From Elusimicrobiota bacterium (lineage in GTDB: Bacteria > Elusimicrobiota > Elusimicrobia > FEN-1173), in contig JADJJR010000001.1 in the NCBI GenBank assembly GCA_016706425.1, forward strand, positions 806,001 to 870,000: a DNA stretch of 64,000 bases, given 5' to 3'. Below the pieces are notes generated by a model, which was given only the letters and a program-made list of their open reading frames with translations, was not told where the DNA came from and did not search any database. Position numbers and translations under genes: made by a program. Below are positions 48,759 through 58,056 of this stretch, in pieces (position 1 is the stretch's first letter; every line of letters begins with the position of its first letter).

Positions 48759-49448
48759 TTGAAATCCAAATTTGCGCTGTTTGCGTTCCTTTTCATCCCC
48801 GTGGTGGGCGCCGCGGCCCCGCCGATTCTCGACTTGATCGACGTGCCCACGGCCGAAGTGGTCGACCGCTACGGCTACGACGCCTCGTTTCGCTTTTACG
48901 GCGGCGGCGGGATGCTGGCCAAGGGTACTTTCGGCGTTTTTTCGCGGTTCAACATGGGCCTGGGAATCGACACGGAGGGGTTCATCGGCAGCGGTTCCGC
49001 CGATTTCAACACCCCCACGATCCACGCCCGGTGGCGCGTTTTTGACGGGCGCCGCTACTGGCCGGCCATCGCCATCGGTTACGACGGCCAAGGCGCCTAC
49101 TACAACGACAAGGAAGGCGAGTACCGCCTTCCGGAAAAAGGCGTCTACATCGTGGGCTCGGGGGAAATCCTCGTGCCCAATTTGAGCCTTCACGCCGGCG
49201 TCAACAAATTCGGGTTTCAAGACGACGGGCTCTACGGTTTCGCGGGGTTGCGCTATTCGTTTCAAGACATTCTGGGCCTGCGAGCGGAATGGGACAACGT
49301 CCACCACATGGAAGACAGCCGAGTGAACGCCGGCGTCGAGGTTTGGGTCTCGCCCAGTTTTTCGGTGGAGTTCGATTTTCGCGACCTGTTGGGCCCCGGT
49401 TACGACCGGGAGCGGATGGTGCGCCTTGCGTATTCCGGAGGGTTTTAG
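48759..49448 (+). CDS. exported outer-membrane-type beta protein (229 aa)
   Basis: Family not named, but the layout is clear. A signal peptide (MKSKFALFAFLFIPVVGAAA) is followed by alternating amphipathic strands of a small beta barrel, for example ASFRFYGGGGMLAKGTFGVFSRFNMGLGID, ARWRVFDGRRYWPAIAIGYDGQG, ISLHAGVNKFGFQD-like strands and VWVSPSFSVEFDFRDLLG, ending with a hydrophobic F (YSGGF). This matches YjbH/DUF5723-like barrel proteins in style. TTG 48759 is the only sensible start, with GAGGG 4-5 bases upstream. It stands between the ABC-F gene and accA. Confidence 0.75.
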   Translation: MKSKFALFAFLFIPVVGAAAPPILDLIDVPTAEVVDRYGYDASFRFYGGGGMLAKGTFGVFSRFNMGLGIDTEGFIGSGSADFNTPTIHARWRVFDGRRYWPAIAIGYDGQGAYYNDKEGEYRLPEKGVYIVGSGEILVPNLSLHAGVNKFGFQDDGLYGFAGLRYSFQDILGLRAEWDNVHHMEDSRVNAGVEVWVSPSFSVEFDFRDLLGPGYDRERMVRLAYSGGF

Positions 49449-49490
49449 CCCGGCGAGAGCCGGCCAAAACGATCAAGGATGGTGACGGCC

Positions 49491-50537
49491 ATGGCCGAAC
49501 ACACCTCGACATTTAAGGGATTTGATTTCGAAAAGCCCCTCCTCGACCTGGAGGAGCAGATCCAGGCTTTGGAAAAAACCGCCCAGGCCAACGAAGGGGT
49601 GGATATTGGCGGGGAAATCGGCGCCCTGCGCCAGCGTTTGGAGGAGTTGCGCCGCGATATTTACGGCAAGCTCACCCCTTGGCAACGCGTCCAGATCGCC
49701 CGCCACCCCCGCCGCCCCTACACCCTCGACTACATCGCCCGCGTCTGCACCGATTTCATCGAACTCCACGGCGACCGCCACTACGCCGATGACAAGGCCA
49801 TCGTGGGCGGCCCCGCCTACATCGACGGCCAGGCCGTCGTGGTGGTCGGGCACCAAAAGGGGCGCACCCTGCAAGAGTCCATGGCGCGCAACTTCGGCAT
49901 GCCCCACCCGGAAGGCTACCGCAAGGCCCTGCGCCTCATGCGCATGGCGGCCAAGTTCGGGGCCCCGATCGTGGCGTTCATCGACACCGCCGGCGCCTAC
50001 CCGGGCATCGGCGCCGAGGAGCGCGGCCAGGCCACGGCCATCGCCGAGAATTTACGGGAAATGGCGGGTTTCGCGGTGCCGATCGTCTGTTGCGTGATCG
50101 GCGAAGGCGGGTCCGGCGGGGCCCTGGCCATCGGCGTGGGCGACCGCCTCTTGATGATGGAAAACGCCTGGTATTCGGTGATCTCCCCCGAGGGGTGCGC
50201 CTCCATCCTGTACCGCGACGCGGCCCGGGCCGCCGACGCCGCCCGCGCCCTCAAGATCACGGCGACCGATTTGAAAGATCTCTCCATCGTCGACGAAATC
50301 GTCGCGGAACCCCTGGGCGGCGCCCACCGGGACATGGACGCGACCGCCGCGGCCCTTAAGAAAGCGATTTTGAGCCATTTGGCGGATTTGAAAGGCCTGT
50401 CGGCCGAGGCGCTTCTGGAGAAGCGGTACCAGAAATACCGCGTGCTCGGGCGGTTCGATGTGGAAGAGGGCAAGAAGCTCAAGGCCGCGCCCCGCCGCAA
50501 AAGCAAAGCCGCGACGCAAAAAGCCGAACAATCTTGA
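49491..50537 (+). CDS. accA: acetyl-CoA carboxylase carboxyltransferase subunit alpha
   Basis: A 348-residue subunit that with AccD transfers carboxyl from biotin to acetyl-CoA, the first step of fatty acid synthesis. Clear motifs: DFEKPLLDLEEQI, TPWQRVQIARHPRRPYTLDYI, ELHGDRHYADDKAIVGG, GRTLQESMARNFGMPHPEGYRKALRLM, FIDTAGAYPGIGAEERGQ, and GGSGGALAIGVGDRLLMMENAWYSVISPEGCASIL. The Lys/Ala-rich tail is slightly longer than in E. coli. ATG 49491 is used because AAGGA lies 11 bases upstream; ATG 49479 would lack one. accD is not in the window. Confidence 0.96.
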   Translation: MAEHTSTFKGFDFEKPLLDLEEQIQALEKTAQANEGVDIGGEIGALRQRLEELRRDIYGKLTPWQRVQIARHPRRPYTLDYIARVCTDFIELHGDRHYADDKAIVGGPAYIDGQAVVVVGHQKGRTLQESMARNFGMPHPEGYRKALRLMRMAAKFGAPIVAFIDTAGAYPGIGAEERGQATAIAENLREMAGFAVPIVCCVIGEGGSGGALAIGVGDRLLMMENAWYSVISPEGCASILYRDAARAADAARALKITATDLKDLSIVDEIVAEPLGGAHRDMDATAAALKKAILSHLADLKGLSAEALLEKRYQKYRVLGRFDVEEGKKLKAAPRRKSKAATQKAEQS

Positions 50538-50619
50538 TCCGCGCCCGGGGCCGGGTCTTTCGCCCCGCGGGGCGGGACCGGCCGGTCCGGCACGGAAATT
50601 AAACGGAGGATTCACACCC

Positions 50620-51699
50620 ATGAGCAGTGTCGTCGAAGCGCCCAAGAAAAGTTCCATCGCCGAGTTGCTCGGCAAAGACGCCGAAAATCTTTTGACCTAC
50701 AAGGCCAAGGTGCCGGCGTCCCGCCTGCACCTGCCCGGAGCCGACTACGTCGACCGCGTGTGGACCGCCTCCGACCGCTCGCCGGCCGTGCTCCGCCACC
50801 TTCAGAACTTATTGAACACCGGCCGCCTGGGCGGCACGGGGTACGTGTCGATCCTGCCCGTGGATCAGGGCATCGAACACTCCGGCGGCGCCTCCTTCGC
50901 GCCCAACCCGGATTACTTCGACCCCGAAAACATCGTCAAGCTTGCCATCGAGGGCGGTTGCAACGCCGTCGCCTCGACCTTCGGCGTGCTGGGCGCCGTG
51001 GCGCGCAAATACGCCCACAAGATTCCCTTCATGCTCAAGATCAACCACAACGAGCTCATGTCCTTGCCGCAGGTCCCCGACCAGACGCTCTTCACCAAGC
51101 GCGTCAAGCAGGCCTACGACATGGGGTGCACCTCCCTGGGCGCCACCATTTACTGGGGCTCCCCGGAGAGCCGCCGCCAACTGCAGGAGATTTCGGAAAT
51201 GTTCTCCGAGGCCCACGCGTTGGGCATGTTCACCGTGCTCTGGTGCTACGTCCGCAACAACGCCTTCAAAACCGCCGACAAGGACTACCACGTCTCCGCC
51301 GACCTCACGGGCCAGGGCAACCACCTGGGCGTGACCATCGAAGCCGACATCATCAAGCAAAAATTGGCCGAAAACAACGGCGGCTACAACGCCGTCAAGT
51401 TCGGCAAGACGAGCCCCAAGGTCTACTCGGACCTGACGACGGACCACCCCATCGACCTCTGCCGCTACCAGGTGTTGAACTGCTACGCCGGGCGCGCCGG
51501 CATGATCAACTCCGGCGGCGAATCGAAAGGCTCCTCCGACTTGGCCGACGCCGTGCGCACGGCCGTCATCAACAAGCGCGCCGGCGGCATGGGCTTGATC
51601 TCCGGCCGCAAGGCCTTCCAGCGCCCCTTGAAAGAGGGCGCCGCCCTGTTGCAGGCCATCCAGGACGTCTACCTGGACAAGTCCGTCACCATCGCTTAA
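50620..51699 (+). CDS. fbaB: class I fructose-bisphosphate aldolase (DhnA/FbaB type)
   Basis: A 359-residue Schiff-base aldolase cleaving fructose-1,6-bisphosphate. Motifs: ILPVDQGIEHSGGASFAPNPDYFDPENIV, NAVASTFGVLGAVARKYAHKIPFMLKINHNELMS, TIYWGSPESRRQLQEI, the active-site region NAVKFGKTSPKVYSDLTTDHPIDLCRYQVLNCYAGRAGM in several short blocks, and GLISGRKAFQRPLKEGAALL. The ATG at 50620 has ACGGAGGA 8 bases upstream, so upstream in-frame codons are not used. It ends at a strong terminator and is followed by PPi-dependent phosphofructokinase, its partner step in glycolysis. Confidence 0.95.
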   Translation: MSSVVEAPKKSSIAELLGKDAENLLTYKAKVPASRLHLPGADYVDRVWTASDRSPAVLRHLQNLLNTGRLGGTGYVSILPVDQGIEHSGGASFAPNPDYFDPENIVKLAIEGGCNAVASTFGVLGAVARKYAHKIPFMLKINHNELMSLPQVPDQTLFTKRVKQAYDMGCTSLGATIYWGSPESRRQLQEISEMFSEAHALGMFTVLWCYVRNNAFKTADKDYHVSADLTGQGNHLGVTIEADIIKQKLAENNGGYNAVKFGKTSPKVYSDLTTDHPIDLCRYQVLNCYAGRAGMINSGGESKGSSDLADAVRTAVINKRAGGMGLISGRKAFQRPLKEGAALLQAIQDVYLDKSVTIA

Positions 51700-51713
51700 T
51701 CCACTGTTCAACA

Positions 51714-51749
51714 CCTCCCCGGCCCCCCGCGGGGCCGGGGAGGTTTTTT
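51714..51749 (+). terminator. intrinsic terminator between fbaB and pfp
   Basis: A perfect 13-bp stem CCTCCCCGGCCCC with its complement (51714-51726 with 51731-51743) and six T. Confidence 0.93.
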
Positions 51750-51765
51750 CAAACGAGGTCACGCC

Positions 51766-53415
51766 ATGAGCCCCATCTCTCCGCTTCAAAAAGAGCGCCT
51801 CAAATTCAAACCGACTCTGCCCGCCGTGTTTAAGGCCGGACCGGGGACGGTGCGGCCCCAGGGGGGGAAGGTCCCCCGGAGCGTCACCGACGGGGAGGCC
51901 CTGCGCGCGGTGTTCCCGAAAACCTTCGGTCTTCCGGTGGTCTCCTTCGGCAAGGGGAAAAACCCGGGCGCGACCAAAAAAGCGGTGCGGGTGGGCGTGG
52001 TCTTGTCCGGTGGACAGGCGCCCGGCGGGCACAACGTGCTGGCGGGTTTGTTGGACGGCCTGAAGAAAGCCAACGCCAAAAACAAACTGTTCGGTTTCCT
52101 GGGCGGCCCCTCGGGCATTTTGGACAACAAAGTCCTGGAACTGACCCCGGCCGTCCTGGCCGCCTACCGCAACACCGGCGGATTTGATTTGATCCAATCC
52201 GGCCGGACCAAGATCGAGACGCCCGAGCAGTTCGCCGCCGCCAAGAAAAACATCGCGGCCAACAAACTCGACGCCCTGGTGGTGGTCGGGGGCGACGACT
52301 CCAACACCAACGCCGCCCTTTTGGCGGAATATTTCAAAACCGAGGGGCTCCCGGCGAGCGTCGTGGGCGTGCCCAAAACCATCGACGGCGATTTGAAGAA
52401 CGAGCGGATCGAGACCTCCTTCGGTTTCGACACCGCCACCAAGATCTATTCCGAACTGGTGGGCAACATCGCGCGCGACATCCTGTCGGCCCGCAAGTAC
52501 TGGCATTTCGTCCGTCTGATGGGCCGGAGCGCCTCCCACATCACGCTGGAGGTGGCGCTCCAGACGCACCCCAACATCGCCTTGATCGGCGAAGAGGTGT
52601 TGGCCCGGAAACAAACCCTGGGCGAGGTGGTTGACGGCATCGCCGGCGTGATCATGGCGCGGGCCGCCGAAAAGAAGAATTACGGCCTGGTCTTGATCCC
52701 CGAAGGTCTCATTGAATTCATTCCCGAAATGCGGCGCCTGATCTCCGAGCTGAACGACGCCCTTCCCCAGGCGGAAAACGCGGCGTCCTTCGCGGAAAAG
52801 CGCGAGATCGTCCGCAAAATGTTGTCGGGGGAAACGGCCGCGCTGTTGACCTCCTTGCCCGAGGCCCTCCAAATCCAGCTGATGCTGGACCGCGACCCCC
52901 ACGGGAACGTGACGGTGTCCCAGATCGAGACCGAAAAACTTTTGGTGGAGATGGTCAAAACCCGACTGTCGGAAATGAAAAAGACCGGCGGCGACGGGGG
53001 TAAGTTCTCCGCCATCACCCACTTCTTCGGCTACGAGGGCCGCTGCGGGGCCCCGTCGAATTTCGACGCGACCTATTGCTACGCCCTGGGATTCAACGCC
53101 GCCGTTTTGGCCCTGAACGGGCTGACCGGTTACCTGTCGTCGATTCAAAATCTGACGAAGCCGGCCGGCCAATGGAAGGCCGGGGGCGTTCCTTTAACAA
53201 TGATGATGAACATGGAACGCCGAAAAGGCAAAGACAAGCCCGTGATTCAAAAGGCGCTGGTGGTGTTGAACGGTCGCCCCTTCGGCGCCCTGGCCGCCGC
53301 CCGGGCGGCTTGGGCCAAGAACGACGATTACGTGTTCCCCGGGCCGATCCAGTATTTCGGTCCGGCGGCGGTGACCGACGTCCCCACCCAAACGCTTCTT
53401 TTGGAATCCCGATAG
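51766..53415 (+). CDS. pfp: pyrophosphate-dependent phosphofructokinase (PFP)
   Basis: A 549-residue enzyme phosphorylating fructose-6-phosphate with PPi reversibly. Specificity is readable: VVGGDDSNTNAALLAEYF carries Asp in G-G-D-D, where ATP enzymes have Gly, and VPKTIDGDLKNERIETSFGFDTA carries the Lys that favours PPi. Other motifs: GVVLSGGQAPGGHNVLAGL, KYWHFVRLMGRSASHITLEVALQTHPN, FFGYEGRCGAPSNFDATYCYALG. The length and MGRSASH block match the plant-beta-subunit/'long' bacterial PFP group. With the H+-pyrophosphatase at the left edge it couples PPi to glycolysis and membrane energy. A GAGGT Shine-Dalgarno precedes ATG 51766. ybgC follows after 10 bases. Confidence 0.96.
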   Translation: MSPISPLQKERLKFKPTLPAVFKAGPGTVRPQGGKVPRSVTDGEALRAVFPKTFGLPVVSFGKGKNPGATKKAVRVGVVLSGGQAPGGHNVLAGLLDGLKKANAKNKLFGFLGGPSGILDNKVLELTPAVLAAYRNTGGFDLIQSGRTKIETPEQFAAAKKNIAANKLDALVVVGGDDSNTNAALLAEYFKTEGLPASVVGVPKTIDGDLKNERIETSFGFDTATKIYSELVGNIARDILSARKYWHFVRLMGRSASHITLEVALQTHPNIALIGEEVLARKQTLGEVVDGIAGVIMARAAEKKNYGLVLIPEGLIEFIPEMRRLISELNDALPQAENAASFAEKREIVRKMLSGETAALLTSLPEALQIQLMLDRDPHGNVTVSQIETEKLLVEMVKTRLSEMKKTGGDGGKFSAITHFFGYEGRCGAPSNFDATYCYALGFNAAVLALNGLTGYLSSIQNLTKPAGQWKAGGVPLTMMMNMERRKGKDKPVIQKALVVLNGRPFGALAAARAAWAKNDDYVFPGPIQYFGPAAVTDVPTQTLLLESR

Positions 53416-53425
53416 CCGGCCCATC

Positions 53426-53842
53426 GTGACCGTTCACGAGTTGGATTTCCGCGTTTCCTACGCCGACACCGATCGGATGGGCGTGGTCTATTACGCCAAC
53501 TATCTGATCCTGTTTGAGCGGGGGCGCACGGAGTTGATGCGCGAAGCCAAGGTGCGTTACCGCGATCTGGAGGAGGAGGGCCTTTTTCTTCCCGCCATGG
53601 AGGCGAACCTCCGTTACCTGTCCCCGGCCCATTACGACGACCTGCTCAAAATCAAAACACGTATTTGTGATTTGGGCCGCGCTTCCATGACCTTCGCCTA
53701 CGAGGTCGTCAACGCCGACACGGGAAAAACCTTGGTGCGCGGGACCACCAAACACCCCTTCGTCAATAAGTCCTGGAAGCCCGTGGCCGTGCCCCCGCGC
53801 CTGCGGGAACTGTTGGTCCCGCTCGTCCGCCCCTCCGTCTAA
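53426..53842 (+). CDS. YbgC/FadM-type hotdog acyl-CoA thioesterase
   Basis: A 138-residue hotdog-fold enzyme that hydrolyses acyl-CoA or acyl-ACP thioesters. The signature VSYADTDRMGVVYYANYLILFERGRTELM has the catalytic Asp and the helix of the family. FLPAMEANLRYLSPAHYDDLLKIKTRI and FAYEVVNADTGKTLVRGTTKHPFV complete the fold. The length is typical. GTG 53426 is used, 10 bases after pfp. Classical ybgC sits in Tol-Pal operons, but here it is followed by a ThiF and a FeeM-like acyltransferase. It could trim or regulate acyl chains used by that system (inference). Confidence 0.9.
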   Translation: MTVHELDFRVSYADTDRMGVVYYANYLILFERGRTELMREAKVRYRDLEEEGLFLPAMEANLRYLSPAHYDDLLKIKTRICDLGRASMTFAYEVVNADTGKTLVRGTTKHPFVNKSWKPVAVPPRLRELLVPLVRPSV

Positions 53843-53914
53843 AACCGACGATTGAAAACCCTCCGTTTCGGGGGTAAACTTTCGATGAGAACGATGCATC
53901 GAAAGGACACCGCC

Positions 53915-54766
53915 ATGCCCAAGGACCTTCCCGCCGACCCGGGACCCTACCGCGATTTCACCCTGCGCAACCGCGGGTACATCGATCCGGGGGGTCAAGA
54001 AAAGATCCGTGCGACCCGCGTTTTGGTGGCCGGCTGTGGTTTGGGCAGCACGATCGCCGAGTCGTTGTTGCGGTCGGGGTTCGTCCATTTGACGCTGGTG
54101 GACCATGACACCGTCGCCGCCCACAACATGAACCGTCAAGCCTACGGCCGAGGGGATGTGGGCCGGCGGAAGGTCGATGCCCTGCGGGACCGACTTTTGG
54201 CGATTTTCCCCGAAGCGGAGATCGCCGCGGTGGCCCGCCGTGTGAGCGCGGAAAACGCGGCGACGCTTGTGGGGAACGCCGACCTGGTTATGGACACCAT
54301 CGATTTTCTCAGTTTGCCGGACCTGATCGCCCTGCACGACGCCGCCCGGAAGGCCCAAACGCCTCTTTTATCCTGCCTCTCCGCGGGGTGGGGGGCGGTG
54401 GGGTTCTATTTCCCTCCCGATGGACCATGCACCGCCCGGTCGCTCTTCGGCCTCCCTTCCACCGGATCTGTGGACGGGGCGTCCTACACGGAGCGGTTCG
54501 CCGGGTTGATGCGCGCCCTGGCCGGCCAACTGAATCCCGCGATTGTCGGGGTCATGGCCGAGGCGTTGAGAGTGATGGAAGACGGCACCCCGTGCCCGGC
54601 TTCCCAGGTGGCCGCCGGCGGCGCCGCCGTGGCCGCCCTGGCGGCCACGTTGGCGGTGCGCGTTGTTTCCGGGCGTCCGGTGGCGGCCGCCCCGCGTCTC
54701 CACCTCGTGGATCTCGACCGGCTGGTCGAGACCGGCACATTCACTTTGGGAGACGCGACCGCGTGA
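53915..54766 (+). CDS. ThiF/E1-like adenylating enzyme, second locus
   Basis: A 283-residue E1-like protein. Nucleotide loop GCGLGSTIAESLL, strand DHDTVAAHNMNRQAYG with the catalytic Arg, GRRKVD Lys and MDTIDFLSLPDLI as the altered Asp motif. It is more distant from the other two: the GRLWW.NR C-terminus is missing and it ends in a beta-like segment (RLHLVDLDRLVETGTFTLGD). No CxxC zinc site. It belongs to the minimal ThiF/HesA group, and its substrate carboxylate is unknown. The ATG at 53915 has AAAGGA 8 bases upstream; a longer in-frame version from 53852 lacks one. The FeeM-like gene follows after 49 bases. Confidence 0.85.
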   Translation: MPKDLPADPGPYRDFTLRNRGYIDPGGQEKIRATRVLVAGCGLGSTIAESLLRSGFVHLTLVDHDTVAAHNMNRQAYGRGDVGRRKVDALRDRLLAIFPEAEIAAVARRVSAENAATLVGNADLVMDTIDFLSLPDLIALHDAARKAQTPLLSCLSAGWGAVGFYFPPDGPCTARSLFGLPSTGSVDGASYTERFAGLMRALAGQLNPAIVGVMAEALRVMEDGTPCPASQVAAGGAAVAALAATLAVRVVSGRPVAAAPRLHLVDLDRLVETGTFTLGDATA

Positions 54767-54815
54767 TCGCCGGCCCTCCACCTTCATGAATCAACCGCGC
54801 GAAAGGGACAAGGGG

Positions 54816-55688
54816 ATGGGGACCTCGCTGACAAAGCGGTTCGCGACCTTGGGGGTTGTGGAATACAAGATTGCCACGACCCCCCAAGAGATGGAGGAGG
54901 CTCTTTCCCTGGTCTACCGGGAATACGCGAAACGCGGCCTCATCCTGCCGGCACGTTACAAAGCGCCGATCCGCGTTGGGGTCCACCACCTCCTGCCCGA
55001 AGAGACCCGGGTGTTCATCGGGGTCAAGGAAGGGGAAGTCGTTATCACCCTCTCGGCGTTTAAAGACTCGCCGCTCGGTCTCCCGATGGACGGTGGGTAC
55101 GGGCCGGAGGCGGACGCTCTGCGCGCGGGGGGCCGGAAAATAGGCGAAGTGGGATACTTCGCGGTCAAAGGCGGTCTGTTCAAGCGCAAGCGGTTATTGG
55201 GTTTTGACCCCGAAAAACTTTCTTTTATTTTCACGATGTTTCGCCTGGCCCTGCAATGGGGTTTGTATTTTACCGACTTGGACGACGGCTGTCTCGTGAC
55301 CAACCCCGATCCCAAGCGGATGTCTTTCAAATATTTCCCGCTCGACGTGATCGGTGGCGTCAAACACTTCGGGTTTGACGAAACGCACGTCAAGCCCAAA
55401 CCGGCCGTCGCCAAGCGGATCGATTTAAAAGCGCTCCGCGCCGCTTTGAAAAAACCCCTGTCATGGCTAAATTTCAAAATCGCGCTGTTTCGTTGCGCGC
55501 TTGATAAAGCCATTCCGCGGGAGGTCCTGGAGCCGAAATTGCGCCTGAGTCCTCGAGACCTCCATCGTTTCTTTGTTGAGAAATCGGACGTGCTGAAGAG
55601 TCTCCAGGGGGAGAAGCTTGAATATGTCCTGAAATCCCACGGGATGAGCAAAGATGACTACAACCTTTTACTGTCCGGGCACTGGTAA
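54816..55688 (+). CDS. FeeM-like N-acyltransferase, second locus
   Basis: A 290-residue paralogue of the 8823 protein. The GNAT core shows LSLVYREYAKRGLILPARYK, GEVVITLSAFKDSPLGLPMD, KIGEVGYFAVKGG and FTMFRLALQWGLYFTDLDD. The tail FFVEKSDVLKSLQGEKLEYVL matches the first locus. A GKLF-like acyl pocket cannot be read. It should acylate an amine using acyl-ACP or acyl-CoA. ATG 54816 follows AAAGGG at 8 bases; ATG 54786 is an alternative without a Shine-Dalgarno. The first RND exporter begins 42 bases after the stop, in the same direction, so the two exporters may carry its product. Confidence 0.78.
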   Translation: MGTSLTKRFATLGVVEYKIATTPQEMEEALSLVYREYAKRGLILPARYKAPIRVGVHHLLPEETRVFIGVKEGEVVITLSAFKDSPLGLPMDGGYGPEADALRAGGRKIGEVGYFAVKGGLFKRKRLLGFDPEKLSFIFTMFRLALQWGLYFTDLDDGCLVTNPDPKRMSFKYFPLDVIGGVKHFGFDETHVKPKPAVAKRIDLKALRAALKKPLSWLNFKIALFRCALDKAIPREVLEPKLRLSPRDLHRFFVEKSDVLKSLQGEKLEYVLKSHGMSKDDYNLLLSGHW

Positions 55689-55730
55689 CAAGGTGTCCCT
55701 TTCCCTTCAATCCGGCCGCCGGGATCGCCC

Positions 55731-58046
55731 GTGACCAAGGCGCCCGAGCGGGATTGGCGCGGCCGCGCCGCCGCGTTCATCGCGCGCCGGTCGATGATTC
55801 TCCCCGGACTGGTCGGGGGTTTGGCCTTTTTCCTGATGGCCCAGATTCCCCGGCTCACCACGGCCAGCTCCGTGGACGTCTTCCTGGATTGGACCAACCC
55901 CGCGGCCCGCTATTTTCGCGAGTTTAAAAAGGAATTTCCCAAAGAGGAGTATTTCCTCATCGCGTTCGAAGACGAGGCGTTTTTTTCAGCGGGGTCCCTG
56001 GGCCGTCTGCGGGCGTTGACCCAGGACCTGTCCGGCCTGGAGGAGGTGTTGGACGTCACCAGCCTGGCCAACGTCACCGACACGGTGGGGGACGGCGACG
56101 CCTTTGTCGCTGAAAAGTTCCTCAAAACCCTGCCGGCGTCGCCGGCCCAGTCGGCGGAATTGAGCCGCCGCGCGGTCGCCCACCCCCTCTACCGCCGCCA
56201 ATTGGTGTCCGAAGACGGGCGCGTGGGGGCGATTGTGGTTTACGCGCACCACCGACCCGAAGACCCCACCTACCACGAACGGCTTCTGGGCAAAACCCGG
56301 GAGATTTTGGCGCGTCACCCTTTGCCGCAGGGGGAATACCGTTTGGCGGGGTATTTGGTCACCAACGTGGCCCTGGACGAGTTCATGAACCGCGATCTGG
56401 TGCGTTTTTTGCCGCTGGTCTTGATCCTGGTTGGGGGGACGGTGCTTTGGGTGTTTCGCAGCGGACGTTTGTTCGCGTTGGCGATGCTCAACATCGGCGT
56501 CACCCTTGGGTCGACGATGGGGTTCGCCGCGTTGTGCGGCTTCGCGTTGAACACGGTGACGACCATTGTGGTCCCCCTGTGTGTTTCCCTGGCGCTGGCC
56601 GACACGGTGCACGTGTTCGGTCGTCTGAAGGCGGACACCCTGCGGGCTCACCCGGACCCGCGGGACGCCCTCGCCGCGGCCCTGCGGGGGGTGATCTTTT
56701 CGTGCCTTCTCACGAGCGTCAACACGGCCCTGGGTTTCGCCTCCTTCGCCAACAACCGCATTCAAGCCATCGCCGAATTCGGCATCGTGGCGGCGGCCGC
56801 GATGGTTTTGGAATTCGTTTTCACCTTCGGGCTGTTGGCGCCTCTGCTGTTGCGATTCCGCGCGGCGGCCCTCTACCGGGAGCGGGACCTGGGAAATCCG
56901 CACCTCCTGCAAAAAGCCTTGGCCGCCTGCCAACGGGCCGTGCGGGCCCGCCCGGGGACGATTCTCGCGGTGGGGGCGGTGGTGTTGTCCGTGGCCGCGG
57001 CGGGGGTCGGCCGCGTGCGGGTGGACACGGATTTTTTAAAGTTTTTCTGGCCGCACGAGCGCATTCGACAGGACGTCGAGTTCATTGAAAACCGCCTGTG
57101 CGGCACGCAGGACCTGAGTTTGTCCGTTCGGGGGCCGACGGCCGGGGCCTTTAAAGACCCCGCCGCCCTGGCCGTTTTGGAGGATCTCCAAACTTTCGCG
57201 GCCGGGTTGCCCCGGGTGGACGTGACCACATCGCTCGTGGATTACTTGAAAGACATGAACATGTCCTTTTACGATGAAGACCCCCGCCGTTCGGTCCTCC
57301 CCGCGACGCGGCGCCTGGTGGAGCAATTCCTCCTCTTGTACAACGCCGACGATCTGGAGGATTTCGTCACCCCCGATTTCCGGCACGCGCGGATCATGAT
57401 TCATTTGTCGGAACACAGCCTGGGGCGCCTGGGGGAGATCGCCCGGCGAATCGAAGCCCACACCGCCGCCCTCGACACGCCTTTCGAGATTAAAATCACG
57501 GGTTACATGGCCCAGGAAATCAACACCGCGCGGGTCATCGTGGAGGACCAGGCCAAGAACTTGTTCCAATCGGTGGCGTCCATCGGGCTGGTGATGTGGT
57601 TGGTGTTGCGGTCGTTCCGTTTGGCCCTGCTCTTTCTAATGCCGAACCTGTTCCCCATCGTTTTGAATTTCGGGCTGATGGGTTACACCGGGGTGGCGCT
57701 CGACACGGGCACGGCGTTGATCGCCGCGGCGGCCTTTGGCATTGTGGTGGACGACACGGTGCATTTCATGATGGACTACCGGGAGCGCCGGCGGGGGGGG
57801 GACGGGGTCGAGCCCGCGGTCCTGTCGGTGATGCGTGAAAAAGGGGAGGCCGTCCTGACTTCCTTTTTGGTGCTGACGTTGGGGTTTGGCGTGCTCCTGC
57901 TCAGCCGGTTCGTGCCTATTTTCCATTTTGGATTGCTCAATGTGTTCGTCCTTGTGACGGGCGTACTGGCCGACGTGTTTCTTTTGCCCGCGTGGTTGTT
58001 GTTCTGGAGCCGAACCCCCGCGCGGCGTTTCTTCAATCGGCCTTAA
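55731..58046 (+). CDS. MMPL/RND-superfamily exporter, first of a tandem pair
   Basis: A 771-residue inner-membrane protein with 12 predicted helices in two halves and two periplasmic domains, the MMPL/HpnN arrangement. TM1 (~22-40) is followed by SSVDVFLDWTNPAARYFREFKKEFPKEEYFLIAFEDEA in separate blocks, the motif region RFLPLVLILVGGTVLWVFRS, ALADTVHVFGRLKADTL at TM4 with the Asp of the proton relay, and in the second half VVDDTVHFMMDYRERR. Substrates of the family are hydrophobic: lipids, hopanoids, glycolipids. GTG 55731 is the start. A close homologue follows after 10 bases, so the two may form a heteromer. Context suggests lipid-like cargo made by the ThiF/FeeM pair (inference). Confidence 0.9.
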   Translation: MTKAPERDWRGRAAAFIARRSMILPGLVGGLAFFLMAQIPRLTTASSVDVFLDWTNPAARYFREFKKEFPKEEYFLIAFEDEAFFSAGSLGRLRALTQDLSGLEEVLDVTSLANVTDTVGDGDAFVAEKFLKTLPASPAQSAELSRRAVAHPLYRRQLVSEDGRVGAIVVYAHHRPEDPTYHERLLGKTREILARHPLPQGEYRLAGYLVTNVALDEFMNRDLVRFLPLVLILVGGTVLWVFRSGRLFALAMLNIGVTLGSTMGFAALCGFALNTVTTIVVPLCVSLALADTVHVFGRLKADTLRAHPDPRDALAAALRGVIFSCLLTSVNTALGFASFANNRIQAIAEFGIVAAAAMVLEFVFTFGLLAPLLLRFRAAALYRERDLGNPHLLQKALAACQRAVRARPGTILAVGAVVLSVAAAGVGRVRVDTDFLKFFWPHERIRQDVEFIENRLCGTQDLSLSVRGPTAGAFKDPAALAVLEDLQTFAAGLPRVDVTTSLVDYLKDMNMSFYDEDPRRSVLPATRRLVEQFLLLYNADDLEDFVTPDFRHARIMIHLSEHSLGRLGEIARRIEAHTAALDTPFEIKITGYMAQEINTARVIVEDQAKNLFQSVASIGLVMWLVLRSFRLALLFLMPNLFPIVLNFGLMGYTGVALDTGTALIAAAAFGIVVDDTVHFMMDYRERRRGGDGVEPAVLSVMREKGEAVLTSFLVLTLGFGVLLLSRFVPIFHFGLLNVFVLVTGVLADVFLLPAWLLFWSRTPARRFFNRP

Positions 58047-58056
58047 GAGGACCATC

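Noticed and set aside
53426..53842. Tol-Pal operon marker for the ybgC-like gene
   Set aside because: No tolQRAB or pal adjoins it; the ExbB/ExbD genes are 11 kb away in another operon.
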